Shown: positions 35,528 to 46,630, counted from the first letter of the stretch. The stretch is 53,796 nucleotides of DNA from Marinifilum caeruleilacunae (GCF_013141825.1 NZ_RZNH01000037.1:1-53796), one strand, 5' to 3'. Numbers and translations: made by a program. The notes: generated by a model from the sequence alone, not told the origin.

Positions 35528-38500
35528 TTAATTCGCCAATGTGAATCGTATACTGGCACCAAATTCGGTTGTTGTAGTCGGATAAGACAGTGATACATAT
35601 GGCGTATTCACAATTCTATCGTAGTACAAACGCAGGTTGAATCGGTTACTCAAAACATAGTCTGCACTAAATTTTAAAGTCACTACTTTCTGTCCAGAAG
35701 TTAACTGATCCACCTCGTCAACAATTTTACGAATAATGGTACTGTTTTTACGAATCGAAAGATCGCCACGCAAATTCAAATCAGAATTATATTTCTTCTG
35801 ACGGGAACCCGAACCGATAATCATTCCAAAATTATCAAATCGATATCCCATACCGAAAATTACTTCGTTAGAAGCCACTTCTGTCAGCTGGGTATTCGAA
35901 AGACTCAATATCAGGTTACGAGTACGCTTAATTTCAAAGCTTGTAGAGAAGTTATTCTTCCAAATCATATCCACATTAATTAATGGATTGAATTGCTCGT
36001 TAATCGATATTGAATTGGCTTCGTACAGTGGCAGGAAGTTATCCGACATGTCTCTGATAATACTAAAACCATCTGCATCTTCATCGTAATTTAGGTTGGT
36101 ATTGTATGAACCAACATCGTAAGTTGAAGTATATGCATGCGTTAAATTAATCGACTTAAAGTAGCGTTTTATCAATGGAATTTTCGATAATCCTTCGAAG
36201 GTTACACGCCAGTTTGGTTTCATTTGTGCAATACCAGGAAACAATTTATTGAATCCACTTCCTCCGTTTCCATAGGCCTTTAAGAAGGCTGGAATCAACA
36301 CTTCCTGCGAAGTAGCTCCATATCCTTCGTAATATCCTGTTTCCTCACCTCCCTCAATAATTTCAAAGTCGGCAAATGATGAACCATATCTTTCCTGTGC
36401 CAATCTTAATGATTCTGCTTTACGATTCTCAAGGAACTTATCGAAATATTCAGAAGAGTAATCACCCGTGTTTCCAATGGTAAAGAAGGCGGATTTTAAA
36501 CTTAAGAAACTCATACTAAAGTTTCCTGATTTAACCAGGTTCTCGTTATCGAATCGTCCATTGTCGGTATTATAAATATAATATTCGCTTCTGTTTCTCG
36601 AATAGTTACGATTGGCGGTAAGGTCAATCTTCAATCCTTTCACAGGCTCAATCGTACTTCGCACCGATAGGTTCTGCGTATGGCTCATCACATATGGATC
36701 ATTCATGGTTGGATCGGTTGTAATCCAGCCATTATCGGCTGCTCTGCGAGCAAAATTCTTATCCTGTGCACCTGCAAGGAATCTAAAGCCCGGAGCCTTG
36801 GTACCATTAAACGATTCACCACCAAAGTAATTGGTTTGTGGCAAATATCCTGGCAAGGTGGTCGAGTTGATCTCAGAATAGTTAATACTGATATTTCGTA
36901 CACTCATTAAAGTGCGCAGGAAGTTTTCTCCAATTACAGTTAAAACATTATCCTTTTCGGATACTTTACCCGTAACACGAACCCTCACATCCTTCACATT
37001 TCTGGAGGCGGTAATTTTGGCTCGGTTGCCTGTTACAGGTTTCACCTCAATTTTCACCTCTTTTCCTTGTGTATCGTATGCTCTAATGGTAATATCCTCG
37101 GTCATTAGCTTGTGATAAACCGAAACAGGAACTCCCGCTTTCAGTTCTTCTAACCTGCCCTCGTAATTTACCTTTTTATAGGATTTTGTTTTCTTCTTGT
37201 ATTTGCGATTCGAATCGTATTTCCTGTTGATTTTCTTCAGGAATCCAATTTTATTATACAGGCTCACCATTTTTAATTGCCCATTCAACTGAATATTATT
37301 CGAGTTGCGAATGGTGTTACCCAATTCTATTGTATCGGCAGTAATCGCACCTGCATTCCAATCGTAAGAACCAGAATAGCGAGCATTTAAAGATGTCCAA
37401 TTGAACAAAGGAATTTTGTTAATCGGCACATTATAAGTCACATTAAACTTATGGTGGTATTTGATGTTTCGTCCACCATCCATTAAATTATTCCAGATCG
37501 AATCTTTCCAAACATCGTATGCTTCACGATCTCTGTCTTTGTCAACCAATCCTTCCGGCTCGTCGATACGAGAAGTATTCGTTGCCGAGAAATCAAATTT
37601 CAGTCCTTTGGTCAGATTGTATTTTAAATCGTAATATCTGTACCAGATAAAGTCCTTATCGTAAGAAGGATCAATTTTTAATCCAGGTTCTTCTATATTT
37701 CGTTTTTCAATTTCATGATAGTAACGTTGCAGATCAGATCGGAAAGATAACTGAGTTGGCAAATAATAGAAATTGAAGTCTTTCAACAATCGGAAAGCAG
37801 GTTTTTGGAAAGCTTTCACTTTTCTGAATGGCTGAACAATTTTCGGACGTTCGGTATAATTATAGCTAACAACACCTCTGTAATTCTTCTCTACATCGCG
37901 TACCGTATTTACATCGCGCGAATAAGTTTCGTTGAAAGAATAGGTTAATGCCAGGTTCGATACATCCAACAATTTCGATTTGCCTTCTTGCTTCTCAATT
38001 CTCACATTGGTAAGATTGAAACTTTTGCGTTTTGTATATTCCTGGGAAATGTGTTTGATCGAATCCCTTTCGGCTTTCGAATCAGCATTATCCAGCGCCA
38101 CATCTAAAGGAATATCAGGATCCAAAGGATTGTATTCCGGACTTACCGTTTCCTCCGAAATGGCATAGTACATAGGAATTCTTACTCCCGATTTTTCAGG
38201 GAAGAATTTACCCAATTCCAGACTTGCCGATAAATCATATTGGAAAATATCGTCTTTGTAACGTTCATTTACACCATCTTCGATTCCACCAAAACCTGAG
38301 GTAATTTGACTTCCTGCCCAGGTTACCGTACCCAAATCGGCCAATTTGGTAGTTACCCTTAAATTTGCAGCCCAACCGCCATCTTCATCAAAGTCGGTCA
38401 ATCGCAATTCATTCATCCAAACTTCAACCGATTTTGGCAAAGCATCATCGTTGCCAGTAATATCCTCAATCGGATTTTTGATACCAATCATTACGGTTCT

Positions 38501-41500
38501 TACGTTGGCCAGGTTCGGATTACCCTTAATTCGAACCCTATGCCCTTCTTTTATCGGATCGTTATCATTTGAGAGGTCATTCACTGAAGCATCGTAAACC
38601 GTTAGGTAATCAACGCTTGAACCAACACTTCTCATGGCATCATTACGCAATTGTTTAATGGTTTGGAAAAGTCTTAGTTTAAAATCAAACCTGTTCTCAT
38701 CGGGCCAAACCGCTAACCTGTCGCTGTCGCTATCGCCATTATACAAACCTGGTGCAGTTAGCTTTAATGGAATTTCGTATTCGTAGTAGTTATCCTGATA
38801 ATCGGATCCTAAACGAATAAATGCAGTGACCTCATTATCGTTAATTGGTAAACCATCTATCTCCTCGGCATGGACATCCATTTTCAGTTTTCCATACTTT
38901 CGAATATCCATATTAAGCGTCTTGTAGGCACCTTTTCCTTTCCCATTTTCCAGATCAATTACCTTTAAAAGGATTGCCTGTTCGTTCAATTGAATCAATT
39001 GTGGGTTGCTTGGGTCTACAACTCGGTCGATTCCAGGAGGAAGAATATAGTTTACAGGTTCCTTGGCTGCATTCTCTTCAATATTAATCGCAGTTATATC
39101 GAAGGTAGCATCAGAAACTACAGCATCATTTTCATCTTCGTTAATGGCTTGCTCATACTTTCTCCAATCGTCGCGAACCAGATCAAGTGTTGCGAAACGC
39201 ATAATTACATCCTCTTCAAATCCTTTTAAGAACATTCTCATGAATCGAATCGAGGTAAAATCAGAAATATTTCCAAACTGATCTTCAAACTCACTCACCG
39301 GAATTTTAAACTGATACCAGTCTACCACTCCTTCTGTTCCGTTTGCCAAATCAACTGTACTGGTAATTTTATCGGTAATAAAGTTCTTACCCACCTCCAT
39401 TTCGCTTGGTTCCAAATGAACTCGATATTGGTAGTAAGCTTCTGTTTCACTTAAAGTATTGTCATGATTGATATCCTCAACATCCGGCAAAGTGGTGGCT
39501 GATGTTGGATAAGATTCGGCAGATAATTCAGAGGTAGGCGAGTTTCCTTCCGGACCATTATATCTCTTGTATCGTTCCAAAATACCTAACTCATCAGCAT
39601 CGTAATCGCTTCCGCGGAAATAGTGATAATCATCATTCGACGGGTCGTTGATTGCATTGTTATAGGCTCCCGAACCTGTACCCAAATTTGCAGATAAACT
39701 AATGGCCTGGATATAGTTGTCGAAATAGCTCAACTCATCCTGGGTGCTCATTCCATCTAAACCAACATCCTGGTATCGCCTCGATTCGGTATTGTTATCG
39801 AATGCATTTACCAATGACTGAACAAGAGGAACACGCCCCCAAACAGTCGAATCTACCAATGTTACATTCTCATCGGTTGGCAAACCATTCTCGAATGATT
39901 TCCTCGAATCTCGCAGAATATCTTCCGATACATTCCCAAGGTTAAAATACAGGTCACCACCCTTATGGTTCTCGTCGTATACGAATGGGTCCATCATCCA
40001 GAATTCGATGTATGCAATATTGGCAGCTTCAAAATCGTTGGTTTCAATTCTTCTCATGATACCACCCCAACGTGTTTCCGGTGCCTCCAAACTTCCGTCT
40101 GGATTCATCCCTTGTGAAACACCTGCCTGTCCATCAACATCATAGTTGTACGGACCTTTTTCATCAGGATAATAAGCAAGGTTTAATACCGAAATATTGG
40201 TTGGCACACCAGAAGCTCTCTCTTTGTTTGGCCAAATTTCTTCTTCAAAAATTTCACGCACAAAGTGATTCGATTGCTGATCTTTATCGGCCTTAATATG
40301 TCCTGGAGTTGCCGAATTGTTTCTTAAAAACAATGGGTCGATCACATACCAGGCCAGTTTTGCACGGTTAAAACCATAGGCCAAATCTTCATTTAAATTT
40401 CCTTCCGGGAACAATACATCGTTGTTTTGAGGTGTACTGGCCAAAACCCACGAACTCAAGCTCTTCATATCAATCGATGTTTCGGTTCCTTCAAAATCAT
40501 CGATATAAGCAGTTCCCGAACTTCCAATTGCATTATTATGACCCGGCATTAATTGTGCAAATTCACCTTCTACCGAAATTCTCGATGGTTCTTTGGTTTC
40601 GATAAATGGCAGTTTGTCAATCATTCTTGTCAGGAACATCGATTCGGTCTGGTAACTACCGTTCAGTCCCCAAATGGTATTGGCAATAGGTTCATCACCT
40701 ATGTTTACTTTTTGCGTAAGTGGCTGTTCAGACAAGTGCATCACCGTTGCGCCCAAATTAAAATCATCGTTAATCTGATAATCCATCTGAACACCTAACA
40801 ATGTTTTAGTCTGAATATTAAATAGTGAGTTGTTTTCCGATTCAATACTAATTGGTGTATTGGCTTCCAGTAAACTTTGGTTGATAATTTTCACACGGCC
40901 CAATGTGTAATCAACCGTGTAGTCAATATTTTCAAGTAATTCTCTACCCCCTGCTTTAACACGAACCGATCCCGGTTGTACATTTAAAGCATTCAGCGAA
41001 ATTTCCGAACTGGTTGACGATTTGTAGCTCCCTTTTAAAGAGAATTTGTTCTTCTCGGCAATTTGTTGAGCCTCATTTTGTGTTTTGGTATACAATTCCT
41101 CGAACACATACTTATCTGCAATTCCATCATTCCCAATCTTTTCACGCAGGTAAGCTCCAAATGGTTCAATTTCCGGAAATATAATTCGACCATTGCTGCT
41201 ATAAATGGTTACTCCTTCAATAAAGTCAAACATCCCATCGGCGCCAGGATCCAACTGAGAATTCAATCGATCCAGGTTCATCACCTTCAGAAGAATTTCA
41301 TTTTTGATATCGCCTTCAGGCAAATAGTTAACATTCGATCCTGCCTGGTCGTTCTGATACATGATATTCAAAACAAAATCATCCTGGGTAACCTGGTAAG
41401 CACCAATGTTATAAATATTCTTCATCATCAGTTCCCAGGTAGGCATTTTCGGACTCAGGTTGGTTCCTTTCAAAAGCTTCATTACCAGAGACTGAGGTGC

Positions 41501-43054
41501 ACTAACACCATCGGAGGTAAATTCACCCACTCGGTGTACTTCTCCTCTGTAGGTATACTCGTAAGAAACAGCAAGCACTTCATCGGCATTTAGTGCCTGG
41601 TTTAAGGAGATATAACCCAACTTCATATTAACTGTATATTCCGATTCTGATAATTTTCGAGCGTTTTCGATTTTCTCATAATCGGTTCCACTTGCAAATC
41701 CTGGGGCTAAAGGACCTAATGTTCCTGTTACCTGGTTGATATCACGAATACCCGAATAGGTATTGGTCATTTCATCGTAAGCATTGTTCAAGTCGTTATC
41801 CGGCAGGTTTCCGCTTCCTGTTTGCGAGAACAAACTGGTATTGTAAATGTTTGAAGCGCTTTCACCAATATCAACAAAAGCAACAATATTTCTCGAATCC
41901 TGAAAGTTCGATGTTTTATTGGTTACCCAAACTTCCACCTTGTTAATCGAAACCGCAGAGTTGATCACTGGCAAGTTTTCCAGGGCCTTGTCGTAAGTAT
42001 CATAGAAATATTTCGATAAGAAGAAATGTCGGTTTGCTTCGTATTGATCCACAGAAATTTCGAACTCATTTTTCTGTGCACCATTCTCCATTTGAATGAC
42101 AGATGTTTCTCCTTTTTGTTGTGAGAAAACAGAGGTTACCGATAGTTTCCCGAATTGCATTTGTGTTTTTACACCAAACAAATTCTGTCCTCCTGTAATC
42201 AAGGTATTGGAAATTGGCATCGATACATTACCTGCTTCTACTTTTTTGATGATTTCGTCTTCGTCGCCTGTATATTCCAAACGCATCTGGTTTTCGAAAT
42301 CGAAGGTAGCTTCGGTATTGTAATTCACATCCATCTTTAACTTCTCACCAACCGTCCCTGTTACGTTCATCTGAATTTTTTCATCAAAATCAAAACTGGT
42401 GGTTTTTCTTAAGTTTTCAGGTAAAGTAGGATTCTCAACTTTTGTGGTATTAATACCGAAGGTAAGTTCGGCAGAACCTTGAGGTTTAATCTGAATTGAA
42501 TTGCTACCAAATATCTTATCTATAAACTGGCCTCCAAATTTCATTTCAGGAACCAATTCATTGTTGCCACCTGCTCCGTCGTTTCTACTTCGTTGCATCC
42601 AATAATCGCGAATCGAATTCTCGGCAACATAGGCTTCATATTCTTCGGCTGACATGGTAATGGCACGACGGTAGTTCATATCACCTATGGTTTTAACCAG
42701 GATATAATTTCCCGTTTCCGGATCATACTTAATGGTAGCCTGAATATTGTTTGGATCTTTTAGGTACAAAGGAGACTGTTGTTGTGATCCATATTCCAAA
42801 TTGTCATTCTCATCATCAAAAGGATATCTTAAAGAATCATTTTTAGCATTAGGATTGTCCTTGATAAAAGGTGATTTTTGATTTACGATTCTTTGATTTC
42901 CACGCGTTGTTCTACGGGTGGTATCCTGTTGCTGAACTGCACTAAACTCAAGATCGCTTTGCAAGGCATGAGCATTTGCAAATTGATTCCCTTTTAGTAC
43001 AAAACAAAATATAACAAAACAGAGGCTTAGTGTATATTTAAATAGTTTTTTCAA
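35528..43054 (-). CDS. sprA: type IX secretion system outer-membrane translocon SprA
   Basis: SprA is the very large outer-membrane beta-barrel through which T9SS cargo leaves the cell; it is also needed for gliding in motile relatives. The 2508-residue reading frame is intact. It starts with a signal peptide (about 1-28), beginning at a TTG codon; no in-frame ATG exists before the peptide and a stop lies eight codons upstream. Repeated soluble and barrel segments end in a strand near TTEFGASIRFTLAN. Its presence means the organism probably secretes CTD-tagged proteins. It is followed by gcvH and preceded by ruvA. Confidence 0.97.
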   Translation of the reverse strand: MKKLFKYTLSLCFVIFCFVLKGNQFANAHALQSDLEFSAVQQQDTTRRTTRGNQRIVNQKSPFIKDNPNAKNDSLRYPFDDENDNLEYGSQQQSPLYLKDPNNIQATIKYDPETGNYILVKTIGDMNYRRAITMSAEEYEAYVAENSIRDYWMQRSRNDGAGGNNELVPEMKFGGQFIDKIFGSNSIQIKPQGSAELTFGINTTKVENPTLPENLRKTTSFDFDEKIQMNVTGTVGEKLKMDVNYNTEATFDFENQMRLEYTGDEDEIIKKVEAGNVSMPISNTLITGGQNLFGVKTQMQFGKLSVTSVFSQQKGETSVIQMENGAQKNEFEISVDQYEANRHFFLSKYFYDTYDKALENLPVINSAVSINKVEVWVTNKTSNFQDSRNIVAFVDIGESASNIYNTSLFSQTGSGNLPDNDLNNAYDEMTNTYSGIRDINQVTGTLGPLAPGFASGTDYEKIENARKLSESEYTVNMKLGYISLNQALNADEVLAVSYEYTYRGEVHRVGEFTSDGVSAPQSLVMKLLKGTNLSPKMPTWELMMKNIYNIGAYQVTQDDFVLNIMYQNDQAGSNVNYLPEGDIKNEILLKVMNLDRLNSQLDPGADGMFDFIEGVTIYSSNGRIIFPEIEPFGAYLREKIGNDGIADKYVFEELYTKTQNEAQQIAEKNKFSLKGSYKSSTSSEISLNALNVQPGSVRVKAGGRELLENIDYTVDYTLGRVKIINQSLLEANTPISIESENNSLFNIQTKTLLGVQMDYQINDDFNLGATVMHLSEQPLTQKVNIGDEPIANTIWGLNGSYQTESMFLTRMIDKLPFIETKEPSRISVEGEFAQLMPGHNNAIGSSGTAYIDDFEGTETSIDMKSLSSWVLASTPQNNDVLFPEGNLNEDLAYGFNRAKLAWYVIDPLFLRNNSATPGHIKADKDQQSNHFVREIFEEEIWPNKERASGVPTNISVLNLAYYPDEKGPYNYDVDGQAGVSQGMNPDGSLEAPETRWGGIMRRIETNDFEAANIAYIEFWMMDPFVYDENHKGGDLYFNLGNVSEDILRDSRKSFENGLPTDENVTLVDSTVWGRVPLVQSLVNAFDNNTESRRYQDVGLDGMSTQDELSYFDNYIQAISLSANLGTGSGAYNNAINDPSNDDYHYFRGSDYDADELGILERYKRYNGPEGNSPTSELSAESYPTSATTLPDVEDINHDNTLSETEAYYQYRVHLEPSEMEVGKNFITDKITSTVDLANGTEGVVDWYQFKIPVSEFEDQFGNISDFTSIRFMRMFLKGFEEDVIMRFATLDLVRDDWRKYEQAINEDENDAVVSDATFDITAINIEENAAKEPVNYILPPGIDRVVDPSNPQLIQLNEQAILLKVIDLENGKGKGAYKTLNMDIRKYGKLKMDVHAEEIDGLPINDNEVTAFIRLGSDYQDNYYEYEIPLKLTAPGLYNGDSDSDRLAVWPDENRFDFKLRLFQTIKQLRNDAMRSVGSSVDYLTVYDASVNDLSNDNDPIKEGHRVRIKGNPNLANVRTVMIGIKNPIEDITGNDDALPKSVEVWMNELRLTDFDEDGGWAANLRVTTKLADLGTVTWAGSQITSGFGGIEDGVNERYKDDIFQYDLSASLELGKFFPEKSGVRIPMYYAISEETVSPEYNPLDPDIPLDVALDNADSKAERDSIKHISQEYTKRKSFNLTNVRIEKQEGKSKLLDVSNLALTYSFNETYSRDVNTVRDVEKNYRGVVSYNYTERPKIVQPFRKVKAFQKPAFRLLKDFNFYYLPTQLSFRSDLQRYYHEIEKRNIEEPGLKIDPSYDKDFIWYRYYDLKYNLTKGLKFDFSATNTSRIDEPEGLVDKDRDREAYDVWKDSIWNNLMDGGRNIKYHHKFNVTYNVPINKIPLFNWTSLNARYSGSYDWNAGAITADTIELGNTIRNSNNIQLNGQLKMVSLYNKIGFLKKINRKYDSNRKYKKKTKSYKKVNYEGRLEELKAGVPVSVYHKLMTEDITIRAYDTQGKEVKIEVKPVTGNRAKITASRNVKDVRVRVTGKVSEKDNVLTVIGENFLRTLMSVRNISINYSEINSTTLPGYLPQTNYFGGESFNGTKAPGFRFLAGAQDKNFARRAADNGWITTDPTMNDPYVMSHTQNLSVRSTIEPVKGLKIDLTANRNYSRNRSEYYIYNTDNGRFDNENLVKSGNFSMSFLSLKSAFFTIGNTGDYSSEYFDKFLENRKAESLRLAQERYGSSFADFEIIEGGEETGYYEGYGATSQEVLIPAFLKAYGNGGSGFNKLFPGIAQMKPNWRVTFEGLSKIPLIKRYFKSINLTHAYTSTYDVGSYNTNLNYDEDADGFSIIRDMSDNFLPLYEANSISINEQFNPLINVDMIWKNNFSTSFEIKRTRNLILSLSNTQLTEVASNEVIFGMGYRFDNFGMIIGSGSRQKKYNSDLNLRGDLSIRKNSTIIRKIVDEVDQLTSGQKVVTLKFSADYVLSNRFNLRLYYDRIVNTPYVSLSYPTTTTEFGASIRFTLAN

Positions 43055-43099
43055 TTAAGTTCGGTTTCCTTAGGTTAGTAAAGCAAATACGTTGTTAAT

Positions 43100-43681
43100 T
43101 TACAATTGTTTCAATGCTAATTTGATCAAATCTTCAACGCTTGATGCAGGATTAGCAGTATAAATTTTATCGACTACTTTATATGCAGCATTTTTTGCAA
43201 AACCCAACATCACTAAAGCAGATAACGCTTCTTCTTTATTGGTATTGTTCTGAGGAAGCGAAATTTCCAATATATCTGATTCTTTTCCGAGTTTGTCTTT
43301 CAATTCGATGATAATTCTTTGTGCCGATTTTGCACCAATTCCTTTTACTCCCTGCAAAGTTTTGGCATTATTCGATAAAATGGCTGTTTGAATCTCTGCT
43401 GGGCTCAATGAGGAAAGCATTACTCTTGCAGTGTTTACTCCAACTCCGGAAACTGAAATCAGGTGTCGAAAAATCTCTCTTTCACCGGCATCCATAAATC
43501 CATAAAGCATGTGGGCATCTTCTCTCACCACCTGGTGAAGAAACAATTGTACACTTTTATGACCTGATAATTGGGTGTATGTATTTAATGAAATATGAAT
43601 AAAATATCCGATGCCATTATTCTCGACAATGGCTGAGGTTGGTGTTAAATCGGCGAGTTCACCTTTAATGTACTCAAACAT
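43100..43681 (-). CDS. ruvA: Holliday junction branch migration protein RuvA
   Basis: RuvA binds Holliday junctions and loads the RuvB helicase. The 193-residue protein has the N-terminal OB fold (MFEYIKGELADLTPTSAIVENNGIGYF-type pattern), two helix-hairpin-helix motifs (SVSGVGVNTARVML and GVKGIGAKSAQRIIIEL), and the C-terminal RuvB-binding helical domain. Length is normal. It lies 45 bases upstream of sprA on the same strand, so the two may be co-transcribed. Confidence 0.96.
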   Translation of the reverse strand: MFEYIKGELADLTPTSAIVENNGIGYFIHISLNTYTQLSGHKSVQLFLHQVVREDAHMLYGFMDAGEREIFRHLISVSGVGVNTARVMLSSLSPAEIQTAILSNNAKTLQGVKGIGAKSAQRIIIELKDKLGKESDILEISLPQNNTNKEEALSALVMLGFAKNAAYKVVDKIYTANPASSVEDLIKLALKQL

Positions 43682-43776
43682 AAATTAAGAATTAGATTAT
43701 CCTGAATTTTAAGGATTTTAAAATATGCAAAATTATGCAATTTTTATAATGAAATATAGGCTTTTAACAAAAAAAG

Positions 43777-43807
43777 AAAGAGCGATTAAAATTTAACCGC
43801 TCTCTTT
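43777..43807 (-). terminator. terminator of pdxA
   Basis: AGAGCGGTTAAA and TTTAATCGCTCT pair on the minus strand with one wobble, then a T-rich run follows. It sits 18 bases after the pdxA stop and separates it from ruvA. Confidence 0.8.
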
Positions 43808-43824
43808 ATAATTTTGTTAATTTT

Positions 43825-44883
43825 TTATTGCACGTTTTTTACATTCTCGGCTGGCTTAAGTGGATTTTTATTGATCTGCTTATGCATGATTCGATTCTTA
43901 TAAACATCCAGTGCCAGATACAGTGCTTCTCGGAATGAAATTTCGGAAGCTACATTGGTTCCTGCAATTGAATATGCGGTTCCATGAGCTGGTGAAGTTC
44001 TCACTCCAGAAAGGCCTGCAGTAAAATTCACACCCGAGTCGAATGCCAAGGCTTTAAAGGGTGCTAATCCCTGATCGTGGTACATGGCAAGAATTGCATC
44101 AAATTTTGTGTAATCGTCAGAACCAAAAAATCCATCGGCAGGGAAAGGTCCAAGAGCCATAATACTCTTTTCTCTTGCTTCGTTCAGTGCAGGAACAATA
44201 ATTTCCTGTTCTTCTGTACCAATTAATCCATCGTCTCCTGCATGAGGATTTAAACTTAATACAGCAATTTTAGGACGCTGAATTCCAAAATCCTGTAGCA
44301 ATGAAGTATTCAAAATCTCCAGTTTTTCAAGAATTGCTTCTTTGGTAATTTTTTCAGGAACTTTTGAAATTGGCACATGGCCAGCAACTACACCTACTCT
44401 CAACTTATCGCTAAGCAAAAGCATTAATGATTTTCCCGATTCAAGTTTAGCCTCCAGGTATTCTGTATGACCTGGAAATTCAAAATCTTTCGATTGAATG
44501 TTTTTCTTGTTAATTGGAGCGGTGATCAATACATCAATTGCACCTTTTTTCAAATCGGCAACAGCAGCTTCCAAAGCCTGAAAAGCAGAAGTTCCAGCTG
44601 CATTTGTCGACTTGCCTAACTCCACTTTAATGTTCTCGTCAACACAATTGATAATATTGGCTCTTTTAGGGTGAGCCTCGTTTGCTTCCTTAATATTGTT
44701 CAAGCTAAAATTATCGATATTCAGTGCTTTACGATGATAAGCCGCAACTTTTGGCGAACCGTAAATAATTGGAGTACAAAGTTCGAATAATCTATTATCC
44801 ATTAAAGTTTTAATGATTACCTCGTAACCGATTCCATTGATATCACCGTGAGTTATTCCGACTTTTATTTTGGTATTCTTCAT
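43825..44883 (-). CDS. pdxA: 4-hydroxythreonine-4-phosphate dehydrogenase PdxA
   Basis: PdxA oxidises 4-hydroxythreonine-4-phosphate in pyridoxal phosphate synthesis. The 352-residue protein shows the family signatures GITHGDINGIGYE, PGHTEYLE, SLNPHAGDDGLIG and MYHDQGLAPFKAL; the histidines in the last three are metal ligands. The ATG at 44883 (MKNTKIKVG) is chosen. An ATG 20 codons upstream adds a sequence with no family match. It is monocistronic with its own terminator. Confidence 0.95.
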   Translation of the reverse strand: MKNTKIKVGITHGDINGIGYEVIIKTLMDNRLFELCTPIIYGSPKVAAYHRKALNIDNFSLNNIKEANEAHPKRANIINCVDENIKVELGKSTNAAGTSAFQALEAAVADLKKGAIDVLITAPINKKNIQSKDFEFPGHTEYLEAKLESGKSLMLLLSDKLRVGVVAGHVPISKVPEKITKEAILEKLEILNTSLLQDFGIQRPKIAVLSLNPHAGDDGLIGTEEQEIIVPALNEAREKSIMALGPFPADGFFGSDDYTKFDAILAMYHDQGLAPFKALAFDSGVNFTAGLSGVRTSPAHGTAYSIAGTNVASEISFREALYLALDVYKNRIMHKQINKNPLKPAENVKNVQ

Positions 44884-45061
44884 GAGTTTAAGATATTTAG
44901 TTTGGTGGTTTTCTCCTGTAAAAATCAAGTCTTTGACCTCCAAACAGAATTTAGAACTTATCAGTTCATCATTGCAAGCAATTGTAATCCAAAAGGAAAC
45001 TCACTTGCGTCTACAAAAATAGAAAGAATCCTCTAATCCTTACTATCTTTTTTATGAATCC

Positions 45062-46501
45062 TTATGACTGGTAATTTTTTACGAAATCGAACAACAAACG
45101 CACACCGACTCCTGTTCCTCCTTTTCCTCGATAATTATCGGGTGCACCCAGGAAGGCAGGCCCGGCAATGTCGATATGAACCCAAGGATAATCGGTAAAA
45201 TGTTCCAGGAATTTGCCAGCAGTGATAGCACCTCCATCACGACCACCTATGTTTTTCAGGTCTGCAATGTCAGATTTTATCAGCTCGCCATATTCTTCCC
45301 AAAATGGAAACTCAACCACTCGTTCGTAGGTCATGTTACCCGATTTTTTCAGTTGTTCCATTTTATCCTGACTATCATCGTTCCCCATGGCAACCACGCC
45401 GTATTTACCAATTGCAACGGCAGCTGCACCAGTAAGAGTTGCCAAATCAATCACAAATTCCGGCTTGTATTGTTTCGCATAGCTTAAGGCATCGGCGAGT
45501 ATCAATCTACCTTCTGCATCGGTATTCAGAACCTCAACACTCAGTCCATTGTACATTTTAATAATATCTCCTGGAGCATATGCATTTCCGCCTGGTCGAT
45601 TATCTGTAGCAGGAATTAAACCAATTACATGAACAGGAAGTTTTGCTTTCGCGATAGCATATAAAGCACCTGCGACCGATGCAGCTCCTCCCATATCCGA
45701 TTTCATCAGATCCATGCTATCCTTGGTTGGTTTTAAGCTTAAACCACCTGTATCGTATACTATTCCTTTTCCTACAAAAATTATCGGATTGCTATTTTTT
45801 GCATTTTCAGGCTTCCACTCCAAAATTGAAAAAGTTGGCTCATCAATACTGCCCTGGTTAACTGCAAGCAAACCTCCCATTTTCAAACTTTGAATTTTTG
45901 TCTTTTCAAACACCTCTACGCAAAAGCCCGATTCATCTGCCATTTTCTTTACTTCTTCGCTCAGTTTTTGAGCCGTAAGATAACTTAATGGTTCATTTAC
46001 CAGGTCGCGGGCATGTTTCACAGCCTCACAAACTGCCTGCAGTTCATCCACATCATTTTGCTCAAGAATATCACTCTGTATATTTACTTGATTCAGGCAA
46101 TGCTTTACCTTCTTCGTATCTTTCAAATACTTTATAAACTGGTAATTGCTTAATGATAATCCTTCCAGAACAGGCAAAATAACTTCTTTATTTAGGCGAT
46201 GATCAACAAACACAAGTTCTGATATCTTGCTTTCCTGAATTTTTGCATGCAAAGAATTACCCACTTTTCTCATTTTTTCGTAATCCTTATAGCCAAGCTC
46301 ATCAACCGAGCTTACATGCACAAATACTTTTCTTGTATACTGATTGATCTCGATTAAGGAAGCTTCATTCTCAACTTGCTGCGCGAGATATTGAATTTCA
46401 TTTTCGGCAAGTGGAAGATTCTTGTAATTCTCTTTGTTTGATAAGTAGCATACATCTTTCGTATCTACTGAAATATTCGGACTAAGTAAATTTATTTTCA
46501 T
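45062..46501 (-). CDS. M17 leucyl aminopeptidase
   Basis: This 479-residue cytosol-type aminopeptidase removes N-terminal residues from peptides with two metal ions. The catalytic C-terminal domain has VGKGIVYDTGGLSLKP, the SDMGGAA metal-binding region and NTDAEGRLILADALSYA. The N-terminal domain (about 1-150) is more divergent. I use the ATG at 46501 (MKINLLSP); an ATG 32 codons upstream runs through the terminator region of the gene before and is unlikely. No clear signal peptide is present. Confidence 0.94.
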   Translation of the reverse strand: MKINLLSPNISVDTKDVCYLSNKENYKNLPLAENEIQYLAQQVENEASLIEINQYTRKVFVHVSSVDELGYKDYEKMRKVGNSLHAKIQESKISELVFVDHRLNKEVILPVLEGLSLSNYQFIKYLKDTKKVKHCLNQVNIQSDILEQNDVDELQAVCEAVKHARDLVNEPLSYLTAQKLSEEVKKMADESGFCVEVFEKTKIQSLKMGGLLAVNQGSIDEPTFSILEWKPENAKNSNPIIFVGKGIVYDTGGLSLKPTKDSMDLMKSDMGGAASVAGALYAIAKAKLPVHVIGLIPATDNRPGGNAYAPGDIIKMYNGLSVEVLNTDAEGRLILADALSYAKQYKPEFVIDLATLTGAAAVAIGKYGVVAMGNDDSQDKMEQLKKSGNMTYERVVEFPFWEEYGELIKSDIADLKNIGGRDGGAITAGKFLEHFTDYPWVHIDIAGPAFLGAPDNYRGKGGTGVGVRLLFDFVKNYQS

Positions 46502-46601
46502 GTGATCCTGTTTAAGTTGAACGAACTTTGATCCCAAAGTCTTTATGAAGTTAAGTAAAAATACTAAAAATCTTGGCTTTGCTATCATTCCTGCCAAAAA
46601 G

Positions 46602-46630
46602 AAAAACCGCAGCTTTCCACTGCGGTTTTT
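46602..46630 (-). terminator. terminator after the envelope block
   Basis: AAAAACCGCAG and CTGCGGTTTTT are a perfect 11-bp stem with a 7-base loop. It sits directly after the stop codon of the 126-residue gene and is symmetric, so it could work in either direction. Confidence 0.85.

Noticed and set aside
41063-41593. 176-codon plus-strand frame inside sprA
   Set aside because: Antisense to a conserved, intact sprA frame and without any recognisable domain.
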